A stretch of 64,000 nt of DNA from NCBI GenBank assembly GCA_015233395.1, contig JADFXV010000006.1:1-64000 (forward strand), given 5' to 3'. This document shows positions 28,748-36,780 of the stretch, one piece after another. Source of the stretch: Desulfovibrionaceae bacterium. Its GTDB lineage: Bacteria; Desulfobacterota; Desulfovibrionia; Desulfovibrionales; Desulfovibrionaceae. Both the position numbers and the translations under genes were made by a program. Under the pieces are notes generated by a model. It searched no databases and had not been told where the DNA came from. It worked only from the letters and a program-made list of their open reading frames with translations. Numbering within the stretch: position 1 is the first letter of the stretch; every line of letters starts with the position of its first letter.

Positions 28748-29152
28748 ATGAAAATCTTGATTGTCGACGACGACCTGACAAACCGCGTATTGTTGAACAA
28801 AATGCTTGCCGGTTACGGGGAATGCTCCAGCGAAGAAGACGGGAAAAAAGCGCTCGGCTCCTTTGTGAAGTCTTTATACGACGGAAGCCATTTCGACCTG
28901 ATATTGCTGGATATCATGATGCCGAACATCGACGGGCAGGAATTGCTGAAGATTATCCGCGCCGTTGAAGACAAATGGGGGGTCAAGCCGGGCGACGAAG
29001 TCAAAATCATCATGGTTACCGCCCTGGACTCGCCCAAGGACGCCACGGAGGCTTTCTTCAAAGGCTTCGCGACCGACTACGTGGTCAAGCCGGTGGATTT
29101 CAAGGTGATGAAAGAAAAAATCGATTCTCTCTTCCCGGGAAAGGCCATTTAG
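28748..29152 (+). CDS. single-domain response regulator
   Basis: This 134-residue receiver has D7-D8-D9, phosphoacceptor D55 (LILLDIMMPNIDGQ), T91 and K114 (YVVKPVD), with no output domain. It is 75 bp behind the PAS kinase, on the same strand, and is the most likely phosphorylation target of the V4R-kinase pair. The gene is somewhat AT-richer than its neighbours. Two inverted repeats follow its stop codon. Confidence 0.9.
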   Translation: MKILIVDDDLTNRVLLNKMLAGYGECSSEEDGKKALGSFVKSLYDGSHFDLILLDIMMPNIDGQELLKIIRAVEDKWGVKPGDEVKIIMVTALDSPKDATEAFFKGFATDYVVKPVDFKVMKEKIDSLFPGKAI

Positions 29153-29190
29153 TCCAATCCATGACGATCCAATGCGTTCTCTCCGGTGAT

Positions 29191-29236
29191 ATTAATGGGA
29201 GCAGAAAATGTCTTTATTTTTGAACTCCCATTTATA
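29191..29236. repeat. GGGAGC inverted repeat, copy 2 (imperfect)
   Basis: ATTAATGGGAGCAGAAAA on the left pairs imperfectly with TTTTTGAACTCCCATTTATA on the right. The left flank is the same TATTAAT seen in other copies, and the right arm has decayed (CTCCCA without GC). It lies 39 bp after the receiver gene and includes a U-rich TTTATTTTT, so it could end that transcript. Confidence 0.6.
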
Positions 29237-29241
29237 AGTAC

Positions 29242-29279
29242 GGCCCCGCTTGCGGCGGGGCCAAGCGGCGTCCGCCGCT
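29242..29279. repeat. two GC-rich hairpins between repeat copies
   Basis: GGCCCCGC (29242-29249) pairs perfectly with GCGGGGCC (29255-29262). AGCGGCG pairs with CGCCGCT directly after it. Together with the flanking GGGAGC repeats they form a run of four stem-loops over about 120 bp between the receiver and TPR genes. Confidence 0.5.
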
Positions 29280-29310
29280 GGGAGCAAAAAGTACGATACT
29301 TTTTGCTCCC
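29280..29310. repeat. GGGAGC inverted repeat, copy 3 (perfect)
   Basis: A perfect 14-bp stem has GGGAGCAAAAAGTA (29280-29293) and TACTTTTTGCTCCC (29297-29310) around a CGA loop. GGTAATAATG follows, as in copy 1. It sits 45 bp upstream of the TPR gene start. Confidence 0.75.
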
Positions 29311-29355
29311 GGTAATAATGTCCGTTCCAGAAACGCTCGCGGAGACCGCTGACAC

Positions 29356-30711
29356 ATGACGCAGCCTGTAAAATTCGACAACGACGTACGCGAATTTCTC
29401 GAACAGCAAATGGGCGTCATCGTCGTTGTGAGCGACGACCCCACGTTTGTGCGCGTCATGCGCGTTTCCCTGCTCAAGACCCTGGGCGTCAAGCGCGATT
29501 GCGTGGAGGCCTTTCAGGAAACGGATCTGGTGAGCCGCAGCCTGCACATTCACCAGGGAAACAATTCGCCGGTCATTCTCTTTACCGAACGCCTGCTCCA
29601 AGGGATGAACAACGCCGACTTCCTGCGCAAAATCAAGAAAGAGTTCCCCCTGGTCAAACGGGTGGTGGTGACCCCGGAAACCAGCCAGGAATCCCTGGCG
29701 TTGATCTGCGAGATCGGCGTGGACAGCATCATCACCAAGCCGGTCTCGCTGGACACGCTGATCGAAAAAATCGCCGGAGTGATCCGGCCGCAAGGCAAGA
29801 TCAGCGAATTCATGGAAAAGGGCCGCGGCCTGCTTGAGCGGGGCGAGTTCGAGAAAGTCCTGCAGATCAGCGATCTGATCCTTTCGATCAAGGCCGGCAG
29901 CCCCGCCGCCCTGATGCTGCGCGGCGACGCCCTGCTGGCCTCCGCTAGACGCGACGAAGCCATCGCGGCTTACGAAGAGGCCCACAACGCCTCGAAACTG
30001 TACATCGAGCCGCTCAAGAAACTGGCCGCCGTCCACCGCGACGGCGACCAGGACGTGTATCTCGCCTACTTGAAAAAACTCGACACGATCAGCCCGCTCA
30101 ACACCGCGCGCAAGTGCGAGATCGGCAAAATCTACACCCGCAAGCAGGAAATCGAAACGGCCGAGCGGTATTTCCACGAAGCCCTGGCCTGCGCCGAGAT
30201 CGACGCCCAAAGCTATGTCTCGGGCATCGCCCTGGACATCGCCGACAACCTCTCGGAGTCCTCCCCGGCCATCGCCGAAAAATATTACGCCAAGGCCCTG
30301 GAAACCAAGGGCGACAACTTGACCTCGGCGGACCTCGTCACCTTCAACCGCCTGGGCATCATCCTGCGCAAACAAGGCAAGTGGAGCGAGGCGGTGGAGA
30401 ATTTCCAGCGGGCCCTGAAAGTCGCGCCGGGCGACAAGAACGTGCTGTACAACATGGGCCTGGCCTACGCCGACGGCCAGCAGTTCAAGGAAGCCCGGAA
30501 ATGCTATGACAGCGTCCTGAGCAACGATCCGAATTTCAAACGCACTTCGAGCATGGTGGCCTGCAATATCGCCTATACCTACTCCAGGCTCAAAGACCTG
30601 GACACCGCCGAGGAGCTTGTGAACATCGCCCTTGAGATCGACCCCGAGCACGCGCCCTCGAAAACGCTTCTGGCCTATCTGAAAAACGCCGTCTTGCCGG
30701 CCAAAAAATAG
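29356..30711 (+). CDS. TPR protein with degenerate receiver domain
   Basis: This 451-residue cytoplasmic protein has an N-terminal CheY-like domain at about 18-145. It keeps the acidic pair D27-D28, T106 and K128 (SIITKPVSLDTLI), but the phosphoacceptor position reads ILFTERL, with Thr77 where Asp is expected. About seven TPR repeats follow at about 155-445 (for example GKWSEAVENFQRALKVAPGDKNVLYNMGLAYADGQQFKEA). The same receiver-TPR layout occurs in deltaproteobacterial scaffold-type regulators. The domain is probably a phosphorylation-independent interaction module. It is flanked by kinases and may organise them. Confidence 0.85.
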   Translation: MTQPVKFDNDVREFLEQQMGVIVVVSDDPTFVRVMRVSLLKTLGVKRDCVEAFQETDLVSRSLHIHQGNNSPVILFTERLLQGMNNADFLRKIKKEFPLVKRVVVTPETSQESLALICEIGVDSIITKPVSLDTLIEKIAGVIRPQGKISEFMEKGRGLLERGEFEKVLQISDLILSIKAGSPAALMLRGDALLASARRDEAIAAYEEAHNASKLYIEPLKKLAAVHRDGDQDVYLAYLKKLDTISPLNTARKCEIGKIYTRKQEIETAERYFHEALACAEIDAQSYVSGIALDIADNLSESSPAIAEKYYAKALETKGDNLTSADLVTFNRLGIILRKQGKWSEAVENFQRALKVAPGDKNVLYNMGLAYADGQQFKEARKCYDSVLSNDPNFKRTSSMVACNIAYTYSRLKDLDTAEELVNIALEIDPEHAPSKTLLAYLKNAVLPAKK

Positions 30712-30752
30712 CCGCGCGGGCAACGCCGGCGTCTTGTCGATCGGAGGATAAA

Positions 30753-30887
30753 GTGAGAAACTTTCCGTTTCCGGTAAAAACCGCCCGGCTTGGACGTCCG
30801 GGCTGCGTCCCGGGAAGCCCGGAGGCCGGACTCTCCCGGAAAACCTGCAACCGAGCCGCGCGCGGCGTGCGGGCCATTTGCTCATGA
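30753..30887 (+). CDS. possible 44-residue leader peptide upstream of kinase
   Basis: A GTG at 30753 has GGAGG five bases upstream. It opens a 44-codon frame, basic and cysteine-containing, ending in TGA at 30885-30887. That stop overlaps the ATG of the downstream kinase (ATGA). The arrangement fits translational coupling, and the kinase's own ribosome site is poor. Composition alone does not prove it is translated. Confidence 0.35.
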   Translation: MRNFPFPVKTARLGRPGCVPGSPEAGLSRKTCNRAARGVRAICS

Positions 30888-32401
30888 CGCTCCCCCGGTG
30901 GTTCACCTACGTATTCGCCCTGGCGACGACCGCGGCCACCCTGCTGGCGCGCTCGGCCGGCGGCTTCGCCCCCGGCGACCCGACGATGTCCGGGCTGTTC
31001 ATCATTCCCATCGTTCTCAGCGCCTACGTGGGAAAACTCGGCCCCGGACTTCTGTCCACCGCCCTGGTCGGCCTGGGCGTGAAATACTTCTTTACGCCTG
31101 AAATCCATTCCTTTGTTTTCCTCGATTCAAGCCGTTTCTTCCAATGGCTCAGCATGCTGGCGGCCGGAATCATCATCAGCGTGCTTGTGGAAGCCTTGCA
31201 TCGAACGCAAAAAAAATTGCAAACCGACGTCGCCGCGCGCAGGCTTGCCGAGGAGCATCTGCGCATCGTTTCCGACAATACGTACGACTGGGAATATTGG
31301 CGAGCCCCGGACGGGAAGTACGTCTGGGTTTCTCCGTCGAGCGAGACGATCTCGGGCCATCCTCCCGGAGAATTCATGGAGGCCGGGCGGGACGTTGCCC
31401 GCGACATCGTGTATCCGCCGGACCGTCACGTCTGGGACGAGCATATACGGGAGGTGGACAATCTCCACCCGGAGCACCGGGAGATTGAATTTCGAATCGT
31501 CAAGCCAACGGGCGAAATCGTCTGGATCGGCCATACCTGCAAGCCGATCTTCAGCGGCGCCGGCGCGTTTCTGGGCAGACGCGGCTGCAACCGGGACATC
31601 ACCGGACACAAGACGGTCCAGGCGCAACTCATCGCGATGAAAGACAACGCCGAGGCGTCGGACAAGGCCAAGAGCGAATTCCTAGCCAACATGAGCCATG
31701 AGATCCGCACTCCGCTCAACGGCATCGTGGGTGTTTTGCAGATCATGGAAATGGCCGCTTTGGACGAGGAGCAGAAGGAATTTCTGGTCATAGCCCAAAA
31801 ATCGTCCGACCGGCTGAGTCGCTTGCTCTCGGATATCCTGGACCTCTCCAGGATCGAAGCCGGGAAATTCTATCTGTGCGAAGCGGATTTCTTGCTCAAA
31901 GACGTCAAGGCTTCGATTTTGGAGATTTTCGCCGTTGCCGTGAATGCGGACGACATCCGTTTTGATTTTTCGATCGACGAACGGCTGCCCCCGGTATTGA
32001 AAGGCGACGAAAACCGGCTGACGCAGATTCTTTTCAACCTTGTCGGCAACGCCATCAAGTTCACTCAAAAAGGATTTGTCCAGATCGACGCCTCTCTGCT
32101 GCATTCCGATTGCAATTCCGCAATCCGCGTTCTTTTCACCGTGAGCGACACGGGCATCGGTCTTTCCGGCGAACAACTCGAATATATTTTCGATCCCTTC
32201 ACCCAGGTCGATGCGCCGCATACGAAACGTTTTCAGGGCGCGGGCCTGGGGCTTTCCATCGTCCGCAAGCTGGTGAAGATGATGGGCGGCGAACTGTGCA
32301 TCGACAGCGCCGAGGGAGAAGGGACGACCGTGTATCTCAGCCAGGCCTTCAGGCTTCCCGGTTCGCGGCCGGAAGTTGATTTCGCCGGATGCGGAAAATG
32401 A
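30884..32401 (+). CDS. DUF4118-PAS sensor histidine kinase
   Basis: This 505-residue protein starts with a KdpD-like DUF4118 membrane module at about 5-100 (four helices, FIIPIVLSAYVGKLGPGL). The PAS domain (NTYDWEYWRAPDGKY ... RRGCNRDIT) is nearly the same as the first PAS of the kinase at 20233. HisKA has H272, and the HATPase domain follows ([36 protein letters not shown]). Unlike its relatives it ends after HATPase with no receiver. Another receiver (with PilZ) starts 15 bp downstream and is the likely partner. The start is ATG at 30884, overlapping a possible leader peptide. Confidence 0.9.
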   Translation: MTLPRWFTYVFALATTAATLLARSAGGFAPGDPTMSGLFIIPIVLSAYVGKLGPGLLSTALVGLGVKYFFTPEIHSFVFLDSSRFFQWLSMLAAGIIISVLVEALHRTQKKLQTDVAARRLAEEHLRIVSDNTYDWEYWRAPDGKYVWVSPSSETISGHPPGEFMEAGRDVARDIVYPPDRHVWDEHIREVDNLHPEHREIEFRIVKPTGEIVWIGHTCKPIFSGAGAFLGRRGCNRDITGHKTVQAQLIAMKDNAEASDKAKSEFLANMSHEIRTPLNGIVGVLQIMEMAALDEEQKEFLVIAQKSSDRLSRLLSDILDLSRIEAGKFYLCEADFLLKDVKASILEIFAVAVNADDIRFDFSIDERLPPVLKGDENRLTQILFNLVGNAIKFTQKGFVQIDASLLHSDCNSAIRVLFTVSDTGIGLSGEQLEYIFDPFTQVDAPHTKRFQGAGLGLSIVRKLVKMMGGELCIDSAEGEGTTVYLSQAFRLPGSRPEVDFAGCGK

Positions 32402-32416
32402 ATAAGAAGGATTCCA

Positions 32417-33181
32417 ATGAAAAGCATCTCTCTCTTGATCGTCGACGACAGTTCGACAGTGCGGCACTTGATCGCCAAATACGTCAAATCCATTTTGGGC
32501 ATCGATACCATTCTCACGGCCCAGAATGGAAAGGAAGCGTTCGAAATATTTCAAAACAACGAAATCGATATCGTGATTTCCGATTGGGACATGCCGGTCA
32601 TGACCGGAGAAGAACTCTTATTCGATATCCGGAACAAATCGAAGAACAAAAATGTTCCGTTTATCATGGTCACCAGCCATGCCGAAAAAGATTTTATCAT
32701 CACCGCCATCCAGAATGGCGTGAATCATTATATTGTTAAACCCTTCACGGCTGCGGACATTGAACGCAAAATAACGGAATGCCTGAAATTATCCAAAAGG
32801 CGTTCTTACCCCCGTTACAGCAATCTTCCGGCTCACAATGCGTTTGTCACATTCAAGCCGTCGGTTCTTGAAGCGAACGTTGTGGACATAAGTCTTGAAG
32901 GTTCCCAAATCGAATTCAATTATCAGGACGACATCACATTGTTTAAGCAATGCCTGGTCAATATCGACTTGGCGCTGCCTGGCTCGCCCAAAAAATTGTT
33001 TATCGGACCCATTGCCGCCATGGTCATCCGCCTTGAAGCAAGCGATTACGCCAACGCTTCCTCGAAATTATGCCGTATGGGATTATATTTCTCCAGGGAT
33101 AGCGTCGACAAGGCCGTCGTGAAAAAATTGGAGACATTGATCGATTGGCTGCATTCCAATTCACCTGAAATGCATCCATAA
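32417..33181 (+). CDS. response regulator with PilZ (c-di-GMP binding) output
   Basis: This 254-residue protein has a receiver at 1-120 (D10-D11, D56 in VISDWDMPVMTG, T86, K108). A PilZ domain follows, with the RxxxR motif at R129-R133 (RRSYPR) and DISLEG at 157-162, the two c-di-GMP contact motifs of the family. AAGGA precedes the ATG. It follows the DUF4118 kinase by 15 bp, so the pair probably forms one two-component system whose output is combined with c-di-GMP level. Its DNA is clearly AT-richer than the surrounding genes, which may mean separate ancestry. It is convergent with the prepilin peptidase gene, 15 bp apart. Confidence 0.88.
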   Translation: MKSISLLIVDDSSTVRHLIAKYVKSILGIDTILTAQNGKEAFEIFQNNEIDIVISDWDMPVMTGEELLFDIRNKSKNKNVPFIMVTSHAEKDFIITAIQNGVNHYIVKPFTAADIERKITECLKLSKRRSYPRYSNLPAHNAFVTFKPSVLEANVVDISLEGSQIEFNYQDDITLFKQCLVNIDLALPGSPKKLFIGPIAAMVIRLEASDYANASSKLCRMGLYFSRDSVDKAVVKKLETLIDWLHSNSPEMHP

Positions 33182-33196
33182 CCATCGCCGCACGCC

Positions 33197-33853
33197 TCAT
33201 CCGTGCAGCGCAAGACCGTCCGGCCTGGCCTCGTACAGGACGCAGACCATCGCCCCCAGGCATAAAAACGGACCGAAAGGGATGGGCGCGCGCGTTTTGC
33301 CCCGTCCGCGCAAAAGAAGCGGACTCGCGAGCAGGGCCGCCGCGCTCCCCAGGACGATGGTCAGCGGCAAACCCCGCCAGCCGGCCAAGGCGCCGAGCGA
33401 GGCCATGAGCTTGACGTCGCCAAGACCCAGTCCCTCGACGCCCCGCAAACGCCGGTAAGCGGCCGCGAACAGCCAAAAGAACAGCGGTCCGCAAACCGCG
33501 CCGAGCAGCGGCCCGCTCGCGGGTTCGCCGAGCAGCAATATCCTGCCGGCCAGGGCCAGGACCACGGCCGGATAGGTCAGGACGTCGGGCAGGACGAGTT
33601 CCGCAAGATCGACGCACGAGGCCACGATGAAGACGCCGCCCAGGGTCATATACACAAGCCAGGCCTGGCTGGGCCCGAACGCCAGCGCCAGGCCGAGCGC
33701 CCACAGGGCGCTGGCGGTTTCGATCGCAAGCCCGGCCGGGCCTTCGCCGCTGACGAAACGCCTGACGCACGCGCCGTAGAAGACCCCCAGGGCAAGCCCC
33801 AAAACGGGCGCCAGGCAGGGAAAAATCGGATCAAGCAGGAGTATGCCGAGCAT
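33197..33853 (-). CDS. type IV prepilin peptidase (A24, without methylase domain)
   Basis: This 218-residue integral membrane protease has about seven helices. The catalytic aspartates are D82 (CVDLAELVLPD) and D146 in GLGLGDVKLM, the GxGD motif. The N-terminal GLALGVFYGACVRRF resembles the first helix of full-length PilD-type enzymes, but the cysteine-rich methyltransferase loop is absent. It is last in a minus-strand group of TadE/TadG-like genes and likely processes their class III signal segments. A GAGG site lies upstream of the ATG. A second peptidase (tadV) is next to the Flp pilins, so the locus encodes two. Confidence 0.88.
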   Translation of the reverse strand: MLGILLLDPIFPCLAPVLGLALGVFYGACVRRFVSGEGPAGLAIETASALWALGLALAFGPSQAWLVYMTLGGVFIVASCVDLAELVLPDVLTYPAVVLALAGRILLLGEPASGPLLGAVCGPLFFWLFAAAYRRLRGVEGLGLGDVKLMASLGALAGWRGLPLTIVLGSAAALLASPLLLRGRGKTRAPIPFGPFLCLGAMVCVLYEARPDGLALHG

Positions 33854-33861
33854 GTTCTCGC

Positions 33862-33899
33862 CTCATTAAAAGTAAAATACTTTTTGCTCCCGGTAATAG
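33862..33899. repeat. GGGAGC inverted repeat, truncated copy 4
   Basis: Only one full arm is present: TACTTTTTGCTCCCGGTAAT matches copy 3, while the opposite arm is reduced to ATTAAAAGTA with no GGGAGC. It lies between the EF-hand gene and the peptidase gene of the same operon, just upstream of the peptidase ribosome site. Confidence 0.6.
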
Positions 33900-33945
33900 G
33901 GGCTTGCGGGCGTCTGCAACGCCCCGTGCGGACAGGACCGGGGGG

Positions 33946-34218
33946 TCATTTCTGCGCGCCCTGGGCGGCCAAAAATTCGTCCCTGGTCAGGATGCCGTCG
34001 CCGTTGGCGTCCATGGCCGCGAAATCGGCCGCGGCCTGGGTCTTGTCCTGGAACACGGCCAGGTACTGGTCGAGAGTGACGTAGCTGACGCCGTTTACGT
34101 CAACCAGATCGAAGCCGTCGCTGCTGTCGCCGTTGTCGCTTTGAGCGCGGGCCGCGCCCGGGGAAAAAACCAACAGGGCCAGGGCGGTCGCCGCCGCGAT
34201 CAGGAATTGTCTTGGCAT
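33946..34218 (-). CDS. secreted EF-hand protein
   Basis: This 90-residue protein has a clear signal peptide (PRQFLIAAATALALLVFSPG, cleavage probably after ARA). One canonical EF-hand loop is present, DANGDGILTRDEF, at about 70-82. A degenerate partner lies before it (VDVNGVSYVTLDQY). GGAGG precedes the ATG. It lies between a TadE gene and the prepilin peptidase gene in one direction, so a calcium-binding periplasmic or surface role in the Flp pilus system is inferred. Confidence 0.75.
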   Translation of the reverse strand: MPRQFLIAAATALALLVFSPGAARAQSDNGDSSDGFDLVDVNGVSYVTLDQYLAVFQDKTQAAADFAAMDANGDGILTRDEFLAAQGAQK

Positions 34219-34241
34219 CGCATCCTCCGAAGCCGCCCGTT

Positions 34242-34784
34242 TCACGGGCAGGGTTGCCACGGCTCGTTGACCCGCCGGGCGTAAGCGTTCATGGGAATCT
34301 GGGCGCCCCAGCCGTTGGAGCCGAACAACCCCATCATCGACGCGATCGGGGTGATGGTGTTGTAGGTGTAGCCCACCTGGATCTCCACGGTGTCGCAGGC
34401 CAAGCCGGGGTTGTTCAGGCGGCCGGCCCCGGCGGGATTGGTCCCGGCCCAGCTGCGCACGGTGACGACGCCGGCCTGCCCCCGGGAGGCGACCAGGATC
34501 TGGTTGACGGAGTTGACGATGCCGGTCATTTGAGTGCCGCCGATCACGCCCTGGCCGGTCGCGGCGTAACGCGCGCCGGTGTCGGCCGCGTTTTGGATCA
34601 TAAGCCAGGTCGACATGGCGTTGCCCACCTCGATCACGCCGAAAATGAGCAGCAGAAGAAGCGGCAGCACCACGGCCGTTTCCACGGCGCTCGATCCATC
34701 CTGTCCGCCCGCGAGCGAGACCGGGAAAAGGCCCGGCCGCCCTTTCCCGGTCCTGCCCGCGCTCGTCCTTATCCTGCCTTGCAT
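34242..34784 (-). CDS. TadE-like pseudopilin
   Basis: This 180-residue protein has a basic cytoplasmic tail. The segment GGQDGSSAVETAVVLPLLLL at about 26-45 is the class III prepilin motif (Gly, then Glu at +5) followed by a hydrophobic helix. An extracellular domain with two cysteines follows. TadE-family minor pilins are processed by the dedicated peptidase and assist Flp pilus assembly. It starts 9 bp after the TadG-like gene and ends 23 bp before the EF-hand gene, so all belong to one operon. Confidence 0.85.
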   Translation of the reverse strand: MQGRIRTSAGRTGKGRPGLFPVSLAGGQDGSSAVETAVVLPLLLLLIFGVIEVGNAMSTWLMIQNAADTGARYAATGQGVIGGTQMTGIVNSVNQILVASRGQAGVVTVRSWAGTNPAGAGRLNNPGLACDTVEIQVGYTYNTITPIASMMGLFGSNGWGAQIPMNAYARRVNEPWQPCP

Positions 34785-34793
34785 TGCCGGCTC

Positions 34794-35954
34794 CTAGTTG
34801 ATCAGGCGCAGCCCGAGCTGCTGGCCGATGAGATTGAACATGGTGCTGATGTCGGCGTTGGTCGGGGCGGTGAAGTAGTGGTCGTTGGTGCCCGGCGTCG
34901 ACGAGGCCATGGTCTGCATCATGCTGATCGCGGTGGCGTTGGAGTCGCTGGAATAGCGGATGCAGAAGATTTCCACCCCGGCGGCCTTGGCGTTGGCCGC
35001 CGCCTTGAGCATGGCCGCGTTGAGGCAGCCGGTCGTCCCTCCGCCGCAATGGCAGTTCTGCACGCCCATGCCGTAGTAGGCGTTGTACCAGTAGTCGTTG
35101 GGATCGTACGGAGCGGCGTACTGCCCGCCGCACTTGCCGTCCTCGGTTTCGCCGTCGGTCAGAAGGATCATCACCTTGCGGAACTGGCTGACCGGGCCGC
35201 CCTGGGTGAAGTACGGCCCGAGCAGGACGTACTGCCCCCACTTGATCCCTTCGCTGATGACCGTGCCCGAGGCCGTGCCCGTGGCGGTCAGGGTGTTGAT
35301 GGCGTTGATGATGGTCGCCGGGTTCGTGGTCAGGGCCTGGATCGCCGAAACCGAGTTGCAGGAGGCGGTGTTGGTGGTGTTGACCGAGCCGTCGGCGTTG
35401 CGGCAGCCGGCCGTCTTGCCGTCCACGTTCGTGCCCAGATGGATCTTACCCCGGAAGGGAACGAGCCCCACCTTGGTCGAACTCGCCCCGCCGACGGGGA
35501 TAACCAGGTTGACCAGGTCGGTGGCCGCGTTCCTGACGGCGGTGATCGGAGCGCCGGCCATGGAGCCGGTGTCGTCGAGGACGAGCGCGATCTCCAAGTT
35601 GTTGAAACCGGCGCAGGAGGACGCCGTGACGGTGTTCGCGGCGATCCCCAGGGCGGCCATCAAAGTCAGGTTCACCGAGGCCTGGGCCGTGACGCAGGCG
35701 CTGCGTATCTGGGTCCCCAAGGTGACGTTTTGCACCGTGGCCCCGGGGTAGTCCTTGCCCACCATGGTCGCGGCCGCGCCCTGGACCAGGCCCTTGGAGA
35801 GGTTCGGATCGTAGGGCAGTTGCAGGCTGGCCGACAGGGCGGCCGAGTCCACCGCGCTCTGGAGCTTGTTGTGCGAAATGTACAGGTTGCCGCCGTCGAC
35901 GGCCAGACCCGCCAAGCCCGCGAGCACGGGCAGCGAAAGGGCCAAGACCGGCAT
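34794..35954 (-). CDS. TadG-like protein with von Willebrand A domain
   Basis: This protein of about 386 residues has a single N-terminal helix (IMPVLALSLPVLAGLAGLAVD) followed by the TadG-type NKLQSAVDSAALSASL segment. A VWA domain at about 125-370 carries the metal-site motif DDTGS (DxTxS form) and LLTDGETEDG. A cysteine-rich insert (GVQNCHCGGGTTGCL) lies near 290. The start is uncertain. The ATG at 35952-35954 lacks a strong ribosome site and cuts the usual arginine-rich lead (RSGRSRGS). A longer frame from 36074 would overlap the upstream TadE gene by about 98 bp. It probably anchors the pilus or mediates adhesion. Confidence 0.82.
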   Translation of the reverse strand: MPVLALSLPVLAGLAGLAVDGGNLYISHNKLQSAVDSAALSASLQLPYDPNLSKGLVQGAAATMVGKDYPGATVQNVTLGTQIRSACVTAQASVNLTLMAALGIAANTVTASSCAGFNNLEIALVLDDTGSMAGAPITAVRNAATDLVNLVIPVGGASSTKVGLVPFRGKIHLGTNVDGKTAGCRNADGSVNTTNTASCNSVSAIQALTTNPATIINAINTLTATGTASGTVISEGIKWGQYVLLGPYFTQGGPVSQFRKVMILLTDGETEDGKCGGQYAAPYDPNDYWYNAYYGMGVQNCHCGGGTTGCLNAAMLKAAANAKAAGVEIFCIRYSSDSNATAISMMQTMASSTPGTNDHYFTAPTNADISTMFNLIGQQLGLRLIN

Positions 35955-35976
35955 GATCGAGCCGCGGCTTCGTCCG

Positions 35977-36360
35977 CTACGGCAGCGACATGGTCGTGGT
36001 CGACTGCAGCGTGACAGGGCCCGAATGAAACGACGAAAGAAGCTGGTTGGCGCTGAAGAAGGAGCTGTATCCATATTGCACCTCGACTGTTACCGTTTTC
36101 GCCGCCGCGTTGGTGGTCACGGTGGTGTTGAGACTGGTCGCCGGAAGCTTGTTCATGGTGGAATTAATGATGTTGGAAATGTTGGCGGAATTGCCGTCGC
36201 GCACGTAGGCCCTGGCCCCTTCCCTCGATGCGTCCTCGACCGACTGGTAGGTGTAGAGCATGTTCGAAACTTCGATCAGGACCATGATCATGGAAACCAG
36301 GAAGGGCAGCGCCAAGGCCACTTCCAGAGCGGCGATGCCTCGTTGTCCTTTGCGCTTCAT
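35977..36360 (-). CDS. TadE-like pseudopilin, first gene of operon
   Basis: This 127-residue protein begins MKRKGQRGIAALEVALALPF, a short basic leader, Gly, then Glu at +5 and a hydrophobic helix, the class III prepilin pattern. The C-terminal part is rich in Ser/Thr/Asn and lacks cysteine. GGTGGAG lies 8 nt before the ATG at 36358-36360. A longer open frame continues upstream but is arginine- and proline-rich and not convincing. It heads the minus-strand group TadE, TadG-like, TadE, EF-hand, peptidase. Confidence 0.83.
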   Translation of the reverse strand: MKRKGQRGIAALEVALALPFLVSMIMVLIEVSNMLYTYQSVEDASREGARAYVRDGNSANISNIINSTMNKLPATSLNTTVTTNAAAKTVTVEVQYGYSSFFSANQLLSSFHSGPVTLQSTTTMSLP

Positions 36361-36767
36361 ATTGTTTCTCCACCTTTCTTGTCCGCCCGGCCGGGATGGC
36401 CCCGGGCGGCGGCGTCCCGAGTCCGGTAACGCAAAATGCGGGCCAAGCCGGCCCGGCCGCCGGCCGCGCTTTGCCGGCCAGACGCCGCAACGGCGCAACC
36501 GCCCGGAAGCGATAGGATTTCCCCCGCGAGCGCGTTTCGCCTCGACCGCCGCGCCGGCGCAGCCTCGGCCGGCCGACCCATTATTAGTGGACCAAACCTC
36601 CCCGTACAACCTGAAAACGACCCGGAATCCGGCTGTCTGATTTCGTTTTACTTTAATAATATGGATATTTATACTAACAAGTCCTTCGATCCATAATAAT
36701 TAGAATACGGCCCGGGCGCGCTTTCGTCCGCCAAACCCCGCCAGGCAACGGTTTGCGGCCGACTCGC

Positions 36768-36780
36768 CCATCGATCGTGG
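36768..36780. promoter_or_regulatory. possible activator site upstream of cpaB
   Basis: CCATCGATCGTGG matches CCAC-N5-GTGG with one mismatch. Its right half (ATCGTGGAT followed by TGCCG) closely resembles the site upstream of the flp pilins. It is about 245 bp from the sigma-54 promoter. Confidence 0.4.

Noticed and set aside
35955-36074. Longer start for the TadG-like gene
   Set aside because: It would overlap the upstream TadE gene by about 98 bp. It remains possible because the arginine-rich lead is typical, so the start is marked uncertain.
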